From Methanomicrobiales archaeon (lineage in GTDB: Archaea > Halobacteriota > Methanomicrobia > Methanomicrobiales > Methanospirillaceae): a DNA stretch of 6,566 bases. Each line of letters begins with the position of its first letter. Position 1 is the stretch's first letter. Below, one piece after another: positions 1 to 5,199 of the stretch. The stretch covers positions 1 to 6,566 of the forward strand of contig JAAZNH010000349.1 in assembly GCA_012798365.1 (NCBI GenBank). Reading direction: 5' to 3'. Under the pieces are notes generated by a model. That model ran no database searches, was not told where the DNA came from, and saw only the letters and a program-made list of their open reading frames with translations. The position numbers and the translations under genes were made by a program.

Positions 1-2
1 CA

Positions 3-776
3 AAGGCAGCCCTCGAGGTCGTCGGTGCAGGTACCATGCTCTTCGACCAGATCTGGCTCGGCAGCTACATGTCCGGTGGTGTCGGGTTCACCCAGTATGC
101 AACCGCAGCATACACCGACAACATCCTTGATGACTTCACCTACTACGGTATGGACTACATCAAGAGCAAATACAAGGTCGACTGGAAGAACCCGGCCGCA
201 AAGGACCGCGTCAAGCCCACCCAGGACCTCATCAACGAGCTCGCAACCGAGGTCACCCTCTACGGTATGGAGCAGTACGAAGAGTTCCCGACCACCCTCG
301 AGAGCCACTTCGGCGGTTCCCAGCGTGCCGGTGTCCTTGCAGCAGCATCAGGTCTTACCTGTGCAATTGCAACGGCCAACTCCAACGCTGGCCTGAACGG
401 CTGGTACATGTCCATGCTCGCCCACAAGGAAGGCTGGTCACGTCTCGGCTTCTTCGGTTACGACCTGCAGGACCAGTGCGGTTCCGCAAACTCAATGGCA
501 ATCCGCCCCGACGAAGGCTGTATCGGAGAACTCCGTGGCCCCAACTACCCGAACTATGCAATGAACGTCGGTCACCAGGGAGAATACGCCGCAATCGTCG
601 GCAGCTCACACTACGGCCGTGGCGATGCATGGTCATTGTCCCCGCTGATCAAGATCGCCTTTGCAGACCCGTCGCTCAAGTTCGACTTTGCCGAACCCCG
701 CCGCGAGTTCGCACGTGGTGCAATCCGCGAGTTCATGCCTGCCGGCGAGCGCTCGCTGATTATCCCCGCAAGGTAA
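3..776 (+). CDS. mcrA: Methyl-coenzyme M reductase subunit alpha, C-terminal part
   Basis: Cytoplasmic subunit of the enzyme that reduces methyl-coenzyme M with coenzyme B to methane and the heterodisulfide, using nickel coenzyme F430. The reading frame is open from the left edge and 257 codons are present, a little under half of a usual McrA of about 550-570 residues; the N-terminal half lies outside the window. Hallmarks seen are LGSYMSGGVGFTQY (codons 57-98, active-site Tyr333 region in Methanothermobacter numbering), HFGGSQR, LGFFGYDLQDQCG and the C-terminal AEPRREFARGAIREFMPAGERS. By alignment from memory with that McrA, the Gln400 equivalent (2-methylglutamine) is the codon at 321, Gly445 (thioglycine) at 456, Asp450 (didehydroaspartate) at 471 and Cys452 (S-methylcysteine) at 477. 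All four residues are conserved; whether they are modified cannot be read from DNA. mcrA is normally the last gene of mcrBDCGA, which fits the terminator and long gap that follow. Confidence 0.98.
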   Translation, partial: KAALEVVGAGTMLFDQIWLGSYMSGGVGFTQYATAAYTDNILDDFTYYGMDYIKSKYKVDWKNPAAKDRVKPTQDLINELATEVTLYGMEQYEEFPTTLESHFGGSQRAGVLAAASGLTCAIATANSNAGLNGWYMSMLAHKEGWSRLGFFGYDLQDQCGSANSMAIRPDEGCIGELRGPNYPNYAMNVGHQGEYAAIVGSSHYGRGDAWSLSPLIKIAFADPSLKFDFAEPRREFARGAIREFMPAGERSLIIPAR

Positions 777-789
777 GCACGAATCCCCA

Positions 790-811
790 AAAAAATTTTT
801 TTCTTTTTTTC
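790..811 (+). terminator. T-rich terminator of the mcr operon
   Basis: Just after the mcrA stop, an A run is followed by a 15-base stretch that is all T except for one C (796-810). Oligo-T tracts on the non-template strand without a strong hairpin are the usual intrinsic termination signal in archaea. Position and strength fit the end of the mcr transcript. Confidence 0.7.
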
Positions 812-918
812 GAAATGTTGCCCCGCGAATGACAGGGTTACCAGACAAGGAAATTCGTTTTTGATACTCTCAAAACGCAAAAATCGATCCCTGATTGAAA
901 AAGAAAAATCAGGATCCG

Positions 919-976
919 ATTGATCCAGATCACGATTTGCATCGCGATCGTGATCGCGATTGCAAGAAGAAAGTCG
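919..976 (+). repeat. 58-bp direct repeat, copy A
   Basis: Matches 1191-1248 at 53 of 58 positions, and the 32 bases at 941-972 are identical to 1213-1244. It covers most of a 40-bp unit and the start of the following 25-bp unit. Inside it, ATCGCGATCGTGATCGCGAT (941-960) equals its own reverse complement except for the central two bases. Confidence 0.9.
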
Positions 977-1190
977 AAAGTCGATTGAAAAAGGAAAACC
1001 GGATCTTGATTTGCGCAAGAAAATCAGATCTTGACTGCAAAAAGTTAACCAGATCTGCAACATGCAGATCACGCCGGAACCCCCAGATAATCACAGGATT
1101 TTCAATCACAACTCGATTGAAATAATAAAAGCGAAACTCGATTGTACAATGAAAATCACGATCTGATTGCAAAATGAAAAACAGATCGTG

Positions 1191-1248
1191 ATTGATCCGG
1201 TTCACGATTTCAATCGCGATCGTGATCGCGATTGCAAGAAGAAAATCG
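1191..1248 (+). repeat. 58-bp direct repeat, copy B
   Basis: Second copy of the 919-976 element, offset by 272 bp, with five substitutions and no gaps. It carries the same 20-bp near-palindrome at 1213-1232. Four of the differences lie in the first 22 bases and one near the end, so the palindromic core is the best preserved part. Confidence 0.9.
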
Positions 1249-1251
1249 GAT

Positions 1252-1277
1252 CCTGGTTTTTTTACTCATAAACCGGG
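1252..1277 (+). other. Imperfect hairpin at the end of the repeat array
   Basis: CCTGGTTT (1252-1259) can pair with AAACCGGG (1270-1277), including one G-U pair, around a 10-base T-rich loop. It closes the array and could act as a terminator or a boundary structure. No transcript is known to cross it, so this is structural potential only. Confidence 0.35.
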
Positions 1278-1520
1278 TGAAACGGATAAGTTACCATATG
1301 GTTGTCAACAATAAACTGGTGTTCCTAAAACAAAAGCCTTTTTTTCTCATGATTGATACAGCAGGAGATTATTCCAATGCCGGTTTCCTGTAGCGGCGAT
1401 TCTTGTCGCCCAGAAAAAAATCACACCAGGTAACCGCGGACGGGAGTTGTCATATGATACATAACACCCAGCCACAATCAACAAAATAATGTTAATCACG
1501 GTTGAATGGAAATAAGAATG
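1278..1520. other. AT-rich intergenic stretch, no supported gene
   Basis: No frame looks protein-coding. The only local structure I see is a small hairpin, GGCGA (1395-1399) with TCGCC (1406-1410), followed by an A run. An 18-codon frame from ATG 1377 (MPVSCSGDSCRPEKNHTR) spans it, but nothing else supports translation. Confidence 0.5.
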
Positions 1521-1530
1521 GTATATTACC
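1518..1530 (+). promoter_or_regulatory. Possible TATA box for the trmO-like gene
   Basis: The sequence GTATATTA (1521-1528), preceded by a purine-rich stretch that could act as a BRE, is the best TATA-like element in the gap before the methyltransferase gene. Archaeal transcription normally starts about 25 bases downstream, near 1550, which would give a leader of roughly 110 nt. Assigned by eye. Confidence 0.35.
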
Positions 1531-1636
1531 GGGTATCCGGTTCCTGCATCGCGGGGATTCCTGAAGCTGCACCAATAAGTGGCAACGGGAAGATTTCCTG
1601 ACAGGAAACCAGTCCCGTAACCGGTTCCGGATATCC
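1531..1636 (+). other. Nested inverted repeats before the trmO-like gene
   Basis: There are three layers. GGGTATCCGG (1531-1540) is complementary at 9 of 10 positions to CCGGATATCC (1627-1636). ACGGGA (1585-1590) pairs with TCCCGT (1613-1618). TTTCCTG (1594-1600) pairs with CAGGAAA (1602-1608) around one base. The two inner layers could form one hairpin in the mRNA leader. The outer left arm may lie upstream of the transcription start, in which case the outer pair would act at DNA level. Low-confidence regulatory region. Confidence 0.4.
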
Positions 1637-1661
1637 AATTACCGTTACCCCTGAAGGTCTG

Positions 1662-2210
1662 ATGATGAAACTACCTGACACGCATACAAAAAACTGGCAT
1701 AACAAGGATATCGTCTTTCGTCCCGTTGGAATCATCCACTCTGAACACCATGAACAGGAGAACACACCCATCCAGAGTGTCTTCAACCCCTCTGTCGGAT
1801 ACGTCGAACTCTTCCCCGAATATGCCGAGGGGTTGCGGGATATCGAGTCGTTCACGTACCTGTACCTGCTGTACTGTTTTGACCGTGCAACCTCCGTCTG
1901 CCTCCTCCAGAAACCATTCCTTGACGGGGAGAAGGAACGGGGAATTTTCGCGATCCGGCATTTCAACCGTCCCAACCCATTGGGGCTCTCCATCGTTAAG
2001 CTTCGCAAAGTTCAGGGAAATATTCTGGAAGTGGAAGGTGTGGATGTCCTTGACGGGACGCCGCTGATCGATATCAAACCATACGTACGGCAGTTCGATC
2101 ATCGTGATGAGGTAAAAAGCGGCTGGGTTGATGAAAAGCACCTAGATGATATCGCTGCCTGGAACAGCACGCCAAAAGAACTCAGGAACCGTGACCGTAC
2201 AAACCGGTAA
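1662..2210 (+). CDS. TrmO/TsaA-family SAM-dependent methyltransferase
   Basis: Member of the TrmO (TsaA/YaeB, UPF0066) family of beta-barrel SAM-dependent methyltransferases. The characterised bacterial member N6-methylates threonylcarbamoyladenosine at tRNA position 37. The protein has 182 residues and covers the core domain. RPVGIIHS (20-27) is the first strand; a variant of the family signature, GIFAIRHFNRPNPLG, lies at 94-108, and DVLDGTPLIDIKPYV at 128-142 is typical. The signature usually reads FATRSPxRPNPIG, so the Thr-Arg-Ser-Pro part is changed here and the specificity may differ. Two ATG codons stand in tandem (1662 and 1665); AAGGT at 1654-1658 gives better spacing to the second. 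The gene stands alone, with a T-rich end behind it. Family assignment is firm; tRNA t6A as substrate is inferred. Confidence 0.88.
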   Translation: MMKLPDTHTKNWHNKDIVFRPVGIIHSEHHEQENTPIQSVFNPSVGYVELFPEYAEGLRDIESFTYLYLLYCFDRATSVCLLQKPFLDGEKERGIFAIRHFNRPNPLGLSIVKLRKVQGNILEVEGVDVLDGTPLIDIKPYVRQFDHRDEVKSGWVDEKHLDDIAAWNSTPKELRNRDRTNR

Positions 2211-2238
2211 TCTTCTTTTTTACATCCCATTTTTTTAA
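2211..2238 (+). terminator. T-rich terminator after the trmO-like gene
   Basis: Two T tracts directly behind the stop codon (2216-2221 and 2230-2236) on the coding strand resemble archaeal oligo-T terminators. They separate this gene from the radical SAM gene, which starts about 60 bases further on. Confidence 0.55.
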
Positions 2239-2295
2239 TTGCACATCCGGTATTTTCTATAGAATGAGTGACACACTATTGGTAGTAGTCAGAAC

Positions 2296-3606
2296 ATGCA
2301 TTTCACCGTCATTTCTCCGGGCATGTACACATACGGCGCGATGCTCATTGCCGGCATACTCAGGGACGCGGGATACAAAGTTACCCTCCATAAGGATCTC
2401 CGTGCAGTCCCGAATAGTACCGTCTTTTTAAGCCTGTACTCCACCCTCCATCTCCTGAACCCGGATATCCGTTCATTTGTCAGCAACCACATTAAGAACA
2501 GGGGCGCCTGCTATGTCGGCGGACCGGTCTCCGCGTACCCGGAGATTGTCCTTGGCGAGCTGGACTGCACCGCTGTTGTCCTCGGAGAAGGTGAAGACAC
2601 CGTTCTTTCCCTTGCACACGAGGGCATAACCGACCGGACTACCGGGATAGCATTCAGAGAAAGAGGAACCATCACAAAACGAACCGCCACTCCTCCGGCA
2701 TCAATCGAACACCCGCTGCCGTTCATCCCCCCCGATATCAGTTCGCAAAGTATCCGGGGCGCGAGTGCCTATATCGAAACCCACCGGGGGTGTTCCGGGG
2801 CATGTACGTTCTGCCAGGTGCCAAGGTTCTTTGGCCATTCCATCCGGAGCCGCGAGATTCCGGCCATCATCGAAGAGGTAAAAGCATTTAAAAAGGCTGG
2901 TGCACAGCGTCTCTCCGTCAGCGGGGGCACAGGTTCGCTGTACAAGACACGCAGCGGCGAGGTCAACACAACTGCATTCGTGGAGCTGCTCGAAGCGCTT
3001 GCCGGCGTAATGGGACGCCAGAACGTCTCGTCACCCGACATCCGGGTTGACTGTATTAATGATGAGGTTCTCGACGCGATTCGGAAATTCACCATCGGGT
3101 GGGTTTTCTTTGGGATCGAATCCGCAAGCGATGCCGTCCTCCACCAGATGGGAAAGGGGGTAACCGTGCGGCAGATGGAGAGCGCTATAGAACAGTGCCG
3201 CCAGCACGGCCTCCATGTCGCAGGGAGTTTCATTGTCGGCTACCCGACCGAAACACACGATGATTACGAACAGTCGAAAAATTTCATTGCAGAGAAAGCA
3301 CTTGACGATGTCTTCATCAGCATTGCAGAGCCGATCCCTTCCACACCGCTTGCAACGCTTGTCCTGCGGACCCCAAAAGATGCCAACCCGGTCTTTACCC
3401 CCCATGAAGGAGAATACCGGACGCTCGGGTTCACCGAAGCGGAGGCCCGGTGTTTTGACTTAACCCTGCAGGCTGACATGTACAAACCGGGTCTGCATGT
3501 CACCACCGACCAGGTCTTCGATGCCTATGTCAAAGCCGTAAAACAGCAGGGTGCCGAGATCCGGCAGGTGACCGGGCTGCTGTTCCGCTATCAGAACCCG
3601 GGCTAA
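2296..3606 (+). CDS. Cobalamin-type radical SAM protein, probable McrA glutamine C-methyltransferase
   Basis: A 436-residue class B radical SAM protein. Residues 1-105 form a short Rossmann-like B12-binding-type domain (ISPGMYTYGAMLIAGILRDAG, then GGPVSAYPE and LGEGED). No DxHxxG motif is present, so cobalamin would bind without the usual His ligand. The radical SAM core starts at residue 160, with the 4Fe-4S cysteines C166, C170 and C173 in CSGACTFC, then SVSGGTGS, FFGIESASD (272-280) and GSFIVGYPTET (310-320). The N-terminus fits methanogen B12/radical SAM families known from Methanocaldococcus. One of these contains the Methanoculleus enzyme that C-alpha-methylates the MCR active-site glutamine. 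The nearby mcrA, whose substrate Gln is conserved, supports that reading; I could not search to confirm it. Start at 2296 is the only ATG after an in-frame stop at 2269; the ribosome site is weak (GGTAGT, 2281-2286). Confidence 0.72.
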   Translation: MHFTVISPGMYTYGAMLIAGILRDAGYKVTLHKDLRAVPNSTVFLSLYSTLHLLNPDIRSFVSNHIKNRGACYVGGPVSAYPEIVLGELDCTAVVLGEGEDTVLSLAHEGITDRTTGIAFRERGTITKRTATPPASIEHPLPFIPPDISSQSIRGASAYIETHRGCSGACTFCQVPRFFGHSIRSREIPAIIEEVKAFKKAGAQRLSVSGGTGSLYKTRSGEVNTTAFVELLEALAGVMGRQNVSSPDIRVDCINDEVLDAIRKFTIGWVFFGIESASDAVLHQMGKGVTVRQMESAIEQCRQHGLHVAGSFIVGYPTETHDDYEQSKNFIAEKALDDVFISIAEPIPSTPLATLVLRTPKDANPVFTPHEGEYRTLGFTEAEARCFDLTLQADMYKPGLHVTTDQVFDAYVKAVKQQGAEIRQVTGLLFRYQNPG

Positions 3607-3645
3607 TCCTTATCGTTCCTGACGAATATCAGTCTTTGATCGAGA

Positions 3646-3807
3646 ATGGAACAAAAAGAACTGAGCGAGTTCATCAAGCCTATTGAGACCAAAGCGCTCA
3701 AGGAAGAGGCAAAGAAGCTCGGGCTGAAGCTGGGCCGCTGCCCGACAAAGATGAGCATTGCAACGATGCTGCCCGAAGAAAGCCTCAGAAAACTGGCGAA
3801 AAAGTGA
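3646..3807 (+). CDS. Small lysine-rich protein of 53 residues, unknown function
   Basis: An open frame of 53 codons starts 39 bases after the radical SAM stop, in the same direction, and probably shares its transcript. The product is rich in Lys, Glu and Leu: it begins MEQKELSEF, runs through an amphipathic stretch KALKEEAKKLGLKLG, and ends in LPEESLRKLAKK. It has a single Cys at residue 32 and no membrane segment. TGATC at 3637-3641, which can pair with the 16S rRNA end, lies just before the ATG, but closer than is usual. The helix-turn-helix-like layout is faintly reminiscent of SAP-type DNA-binding domains, without a firm match. Protein-like composition and tight spacing make it a likely real gene. 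A role beside the radical SAM enzyme is only a guess. Confidence 0.68.
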   Translation: MEQKELSEFIKPIETKALKEEAKKLGLKLGRCPTKMSIATMLPEESLRKLAKK

Positions 3808-4107
3808 CTGCCTGCCTTTGATTGTGAAGAGGCATTCTTCTGACCTCCCGGACGGGGAGTGTCTTATCCGGATAGCCTGCCGTCAGCCAGAATGCGGTGG
3901 TTTTTTACGCCTTTCTCCTGTCCCCGTAAAATGCTACAGTTCCCGGTAGACCATATACAGCAGTTGTTGCCGGAATGCGAATGGGGGGCGGTAGTTCCGG
4001 GGGCAATATCAGGTACCGGAATACTAACTGAATACCCCCGTTTCCTGATTAGCGATAGGTACTCTGCATCGAACCGGTGTTCCTGTTTACCGGGCCCTCA
4101 CATACTA
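3808..4107. other. Intergenic region without a supported gene
   Basis: About 300 bases separate the small protein gene from the marR promoter. An 86-codon frame from 3859 lacks a ribosome site, has atypical composition and runs into the marR promoter palindrome, so I do not call it. Weak inverted repeats are present: CTCCC with GGGAG near 3843-3857, CCGGAA (3970-3975) with TTCCGG (3995-4000), and ATCAGG (4008-4013) with CCTGAT (4044-4049). A T6 run at 3901-3906 may end the upstream transcript. Confidence 0.5.
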
Positions 4108-4115
4108 CTTTATAG
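4108..4115 (+). promoter_or_regulatory. TATA box of the marR gene
   Basis: CTTTATAG lies 52-59 bases before the chosen start codon. With the usual 25-base distance, transcription would start near 4137, giving a leader of about 30 nt that contains the GGAGG site. It overlaps the left arm of the palindrome described next. Confidence 0.55.
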
Positions 4116-4131
4116 TTAATGTGCTTAACTA
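4113..4131. promoter_or_regulatory. Palindromic operator 1 (TAGTTAA-N5-TTAACTA)
   Basis: A perfect inverted repeat with 7-base arms, TAGTTAATGTGCTTAACTA, overlaps the TATA box of marR. Its inner part, GTTAA-N5-TTAAC, recurs at 4655-4669. MarR-family dimers bind 15-20 bp palindromes of this kind (AdcR/ZitR sites also use TTAAC/GTTAA half-sites), so this is the likely autoregulatory site. Binding here would block TBP/TFB recruitment. The link to this MarR is inferred. Confidence 0.65.
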
Positions 4132-4166
4132 AATATGGGGCATACCTCAAAGTACGTGGAGGACGT

Positions 4167-4634
4167 ATGGTCGGACCTTCGGATTTGTTAAAAATTTCAG
4201 AAGCATGGATTCGTGTCCTCAACAAGATGGAGGCACACGAGAAATCACCCAGGGACTTCGGCACGGGAGATCAGCTCCACTGTTCTGAGATCCACACGGT
4301 CATGGCAATCGGGAAGAACCCGGATATCAACCTCACGAACCTGTCCCTGCTGCTCGGGATTTCCAAGAGCGCAATATCGCAGATGGTGAGCAGGCTTGCA
4401 AAAAAAGACCTGGTGGAGAAGCACCGCGATCCGGCCAATGATAAGGAAGTCCTCATCCGGCTGACTCCCCGCGGGACCATCGCATATCTCGGCCACGAGC
4501 AGCACCATGCGAAGATCTATGCAAACATGCACCGTAATGTCGGGGACATTTCTGCCGACCAGGTTGCATTGATCCTCCGGTTCCTTGCTGCCATCGAAAA
4601 GACGATTGACGAGTCGGGCCCCGGGCCGGACTAA
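4167..4634 (+). CDS. MarR-family transcriptional regulator
   Basis: A 155-residue protein, typical MarR length. The winged helix-turn-helix lies at about residues 55-103: NLTNLSLLLGISKSAISQMV holds the two HTH helices, RLAKKDLVEKHRDPANDKE is the wing hairpin with its usual basic and D-x-x-N-D-K residues, and IRLTPRG closes it. The flanking helices (5-27 and 104-148) would form the dimer interface. There is a single Cys (residue 39). The start at 4167 is chosen because GGAGG (4158-4162) sits four bases ahead of it; an upstream in-frame ATG at 4119 lies within the promoter palindrome and before the expected transcription start. The ligand is unknown. Likely autorepressor acting on the 4113-4131 site and, through 4655-4669, on the next genes. 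Confidence 0.92.
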   Translation: MVGPSDLLKISEAWIRVLNKMEAHEKSPRDFGTGDQLHCSEIHTVMAIGKNPDINLTNLSLLLGISKSAISQMVSRLAKKDLVEKHRDPANDKEVLIRLTPRGTIAYLGHEQHHAKIYANMHRNVGDISADQVALILRFLAAIEKTIDESGPGPD

Positions 4635-4641
4635 TTTTTTT
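4634..4641 (+). terminator. T tract after marR
   Basis: A run of T (4635-4641) follows the marR stop codon at once. It is short, so termination may be partial, leaving some read-through into the membrane protein gene. Confidence 0.4.
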
Positions 4642-4654
4642 GGATGAATGAATT

Positions 4655-4669
4655 GTTAATTTACTTAAC
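4655..4669. promoter_or_regulatory. Operator 2 (GTTAA-N5-TTAAC)
   Basis: GTTAATTTACTTAAC is an inverted repeat with the same five-base arms and five-base spacer as the core of operator 1. It stands between the marR T tract and the ribosome site at 4673-4679. The AT-rich sequence around it probably also contains the core promoter of the following genes. Two matching sites around one MarR gene point to a shared regulon; this is inferred from sequence. Confidence 0.6.
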
Positions 4670-4682
4670 GAAAAGGTGAAAA

Positions 4683-4739
4683 ATGAAAACACGAACCTAC
4701 CCCCACAACAAGGGAGATGATGCGTATGAAGATTGGTAA
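4683..4739 (+). CDS. Possible 18-codon leader ORF overlapping the membrane protein start
   Basis: AAGGTGA at 4673-4679 is a very good archaeal ribosome site and lies three bases before ATG 4683, which opens MKTRTYPHNKGDDAYEDW and stops at 4737-4739. The frame differs from that of the membrane protein, whose likely start at 4726 lies inside it. This could be a leader peptide coupling translation to the next gene. If transcription starts near 4680, the ribosome site would not be in the mRNA and the frame would be chance. Confidence 0.35.
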   Translation: MKTRTYPHNKGDDAYEDW

Positions 4740-5199
4740 AAAACTCCTGTGGAGAGGAAAATTTGTCATACCGGCGTTTGTCGCATGGTATGCATTCCTG
4801 ACCGGAAATGAAACGATCTTCCCGACCGCTCTCGTCCTGGCATTACTCGGTATCACGCTTACCATAGATATCATGGCACAGGAAGCGGACAGGGAAGGGA
4901 GAAGCCCACTCGGGACTGCCGGGCGCACGGCACTCATAGCGTTCTCGGCCCTCATTGCATTCTCGAGTGTTTTTGCATCACTGTTCCTGGCAGATTTCGC
5001 CGTCAATGATCCAATCGGCAGGCTTGATGCAGAATCCTGCCGGGCTGTGATAACATCTCTCCATGGGTTTGCCTGCATGACGGGATTGTTCCTTCTCATC
5101 TGCATTGGTTCTATTGGCCGGGTATGGTGGCTGCAGCCCGGCAGGGGAATGGCCGGGAAAGCAACCGGATCCCGGGAATGTCATGACCGGAGTGAGTGA
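4717..5199 (+). CDS. Four-helix integral membrane protein, unknown function
   Basis: The product has 160 residues from the first ATG. Three in-frame ATGs (4717, 4720, 4726) are possible; GGGAG at 4712-4716 favours 4726 by spacing, giving 157 residues beginning MKIGKKLLWRGK. Four hydrophobic segments are visible, counted from 4717: about 15-31 (FVIPAFVAWYAFL), 33-53 (PTALVLALLGITLTIDIM), 68-92 (ALIAFSALIAFSSVFASLFL) and 108-130 (FACMTGLFLLICIG). The basic N-terminus suggests it stays in the cytoplasm. A charged loop (QEADREGRSP) follows helix 2, and the C-terminal tail after RVWWLQPGRG is polar. I recognise no family. It sits behind operator 2 and overlaps the methyltransferase by four bases, so the two probably form an operon controlled by the MarR protein. 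Confidence 0.8.
   Translation: MMRMKIGKKLLWRGKFVIPAFVAWYAFLTGNETIFPTALVLALLGITLTIDIMAQEADREGRSPLGTAGRTALIAFSALIAFSSVFASLFLADFAVNDPIGRLDAESCRAVITSLHGFACMTGLFLLICIGSIGRVWWLQPGRGMAGKATGSRECHDRSE

Larger units (their letters stand above)
893..1254. repeat. Array of degenerate 25-bp tandem repeats with two 40-bp variant units
   Basis: Units begin with GATTG (one GACTG, one GATTT), continue with an A-rich stretch close to CAAAAAGAAAA and usually end around a GATC. Unit starts are 893, 918 (40 bp), 958, 983, 1008, 1033, then a degenerate 57-bp stretch from 1058 to 1114, then 1115, 1140, 1165, 1190 (40 bp) and 1230 (ends at 1254). All other units are exactly 25 bp. The two 40-bp units are second and second-last, giving the array a rough mirror layout. 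Sixteen GATC sites lie between 886 and 1252. The period is not a multiple of three and the frames running through it are low-complexity, so it is not coding. A partial unit may extend it leftwards to about 863. Its role is unknown; protein-binding or nucleoid DNA, or a minisatellite, are possible. Confidence 0.88.

Noticed and set aside
895..1125. Plus-strand ORF and opposing minus-strand ORFs (611-1072, 930-1205) through the repeats
   Set aside because: They are low-complexity Asp/Arg/Lys-rich by-products of a 25-bp repeat that shifts frame in each unit; no ribosome sites.
893..1254. CRISPR array
   Set aside because: Repeats are directly adjacent at 25-bp period, diverge strongly, and there are no unique spacers or neighbouring cas genes.
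1526..2141. Minus-strand ORFs opposite the trmO-like gene
   Set aside because: They mirror a gene whose plus-strand product carries clear family motifs.
2296..3606. Mmp10-type arginine methylase of MCR
   Set aside because: The N-terminus is a B12-type Rossmann domain preceding the radical SAM core; Mmp10 starts directly with its cysteine motif and differs in layout.
3859..4119. 86-codon plus-strand ORF before marR
   Set aside because: No ribosome site, non-protein-like composition, and it ends inside the marR promoter palindrome.
4119..4166. Longer marR start at 4119
   Set aside because: That ATG lies in the palindrome next to the TATA box, upstream of the expected transcript; GGAGG clearly marks 4167.
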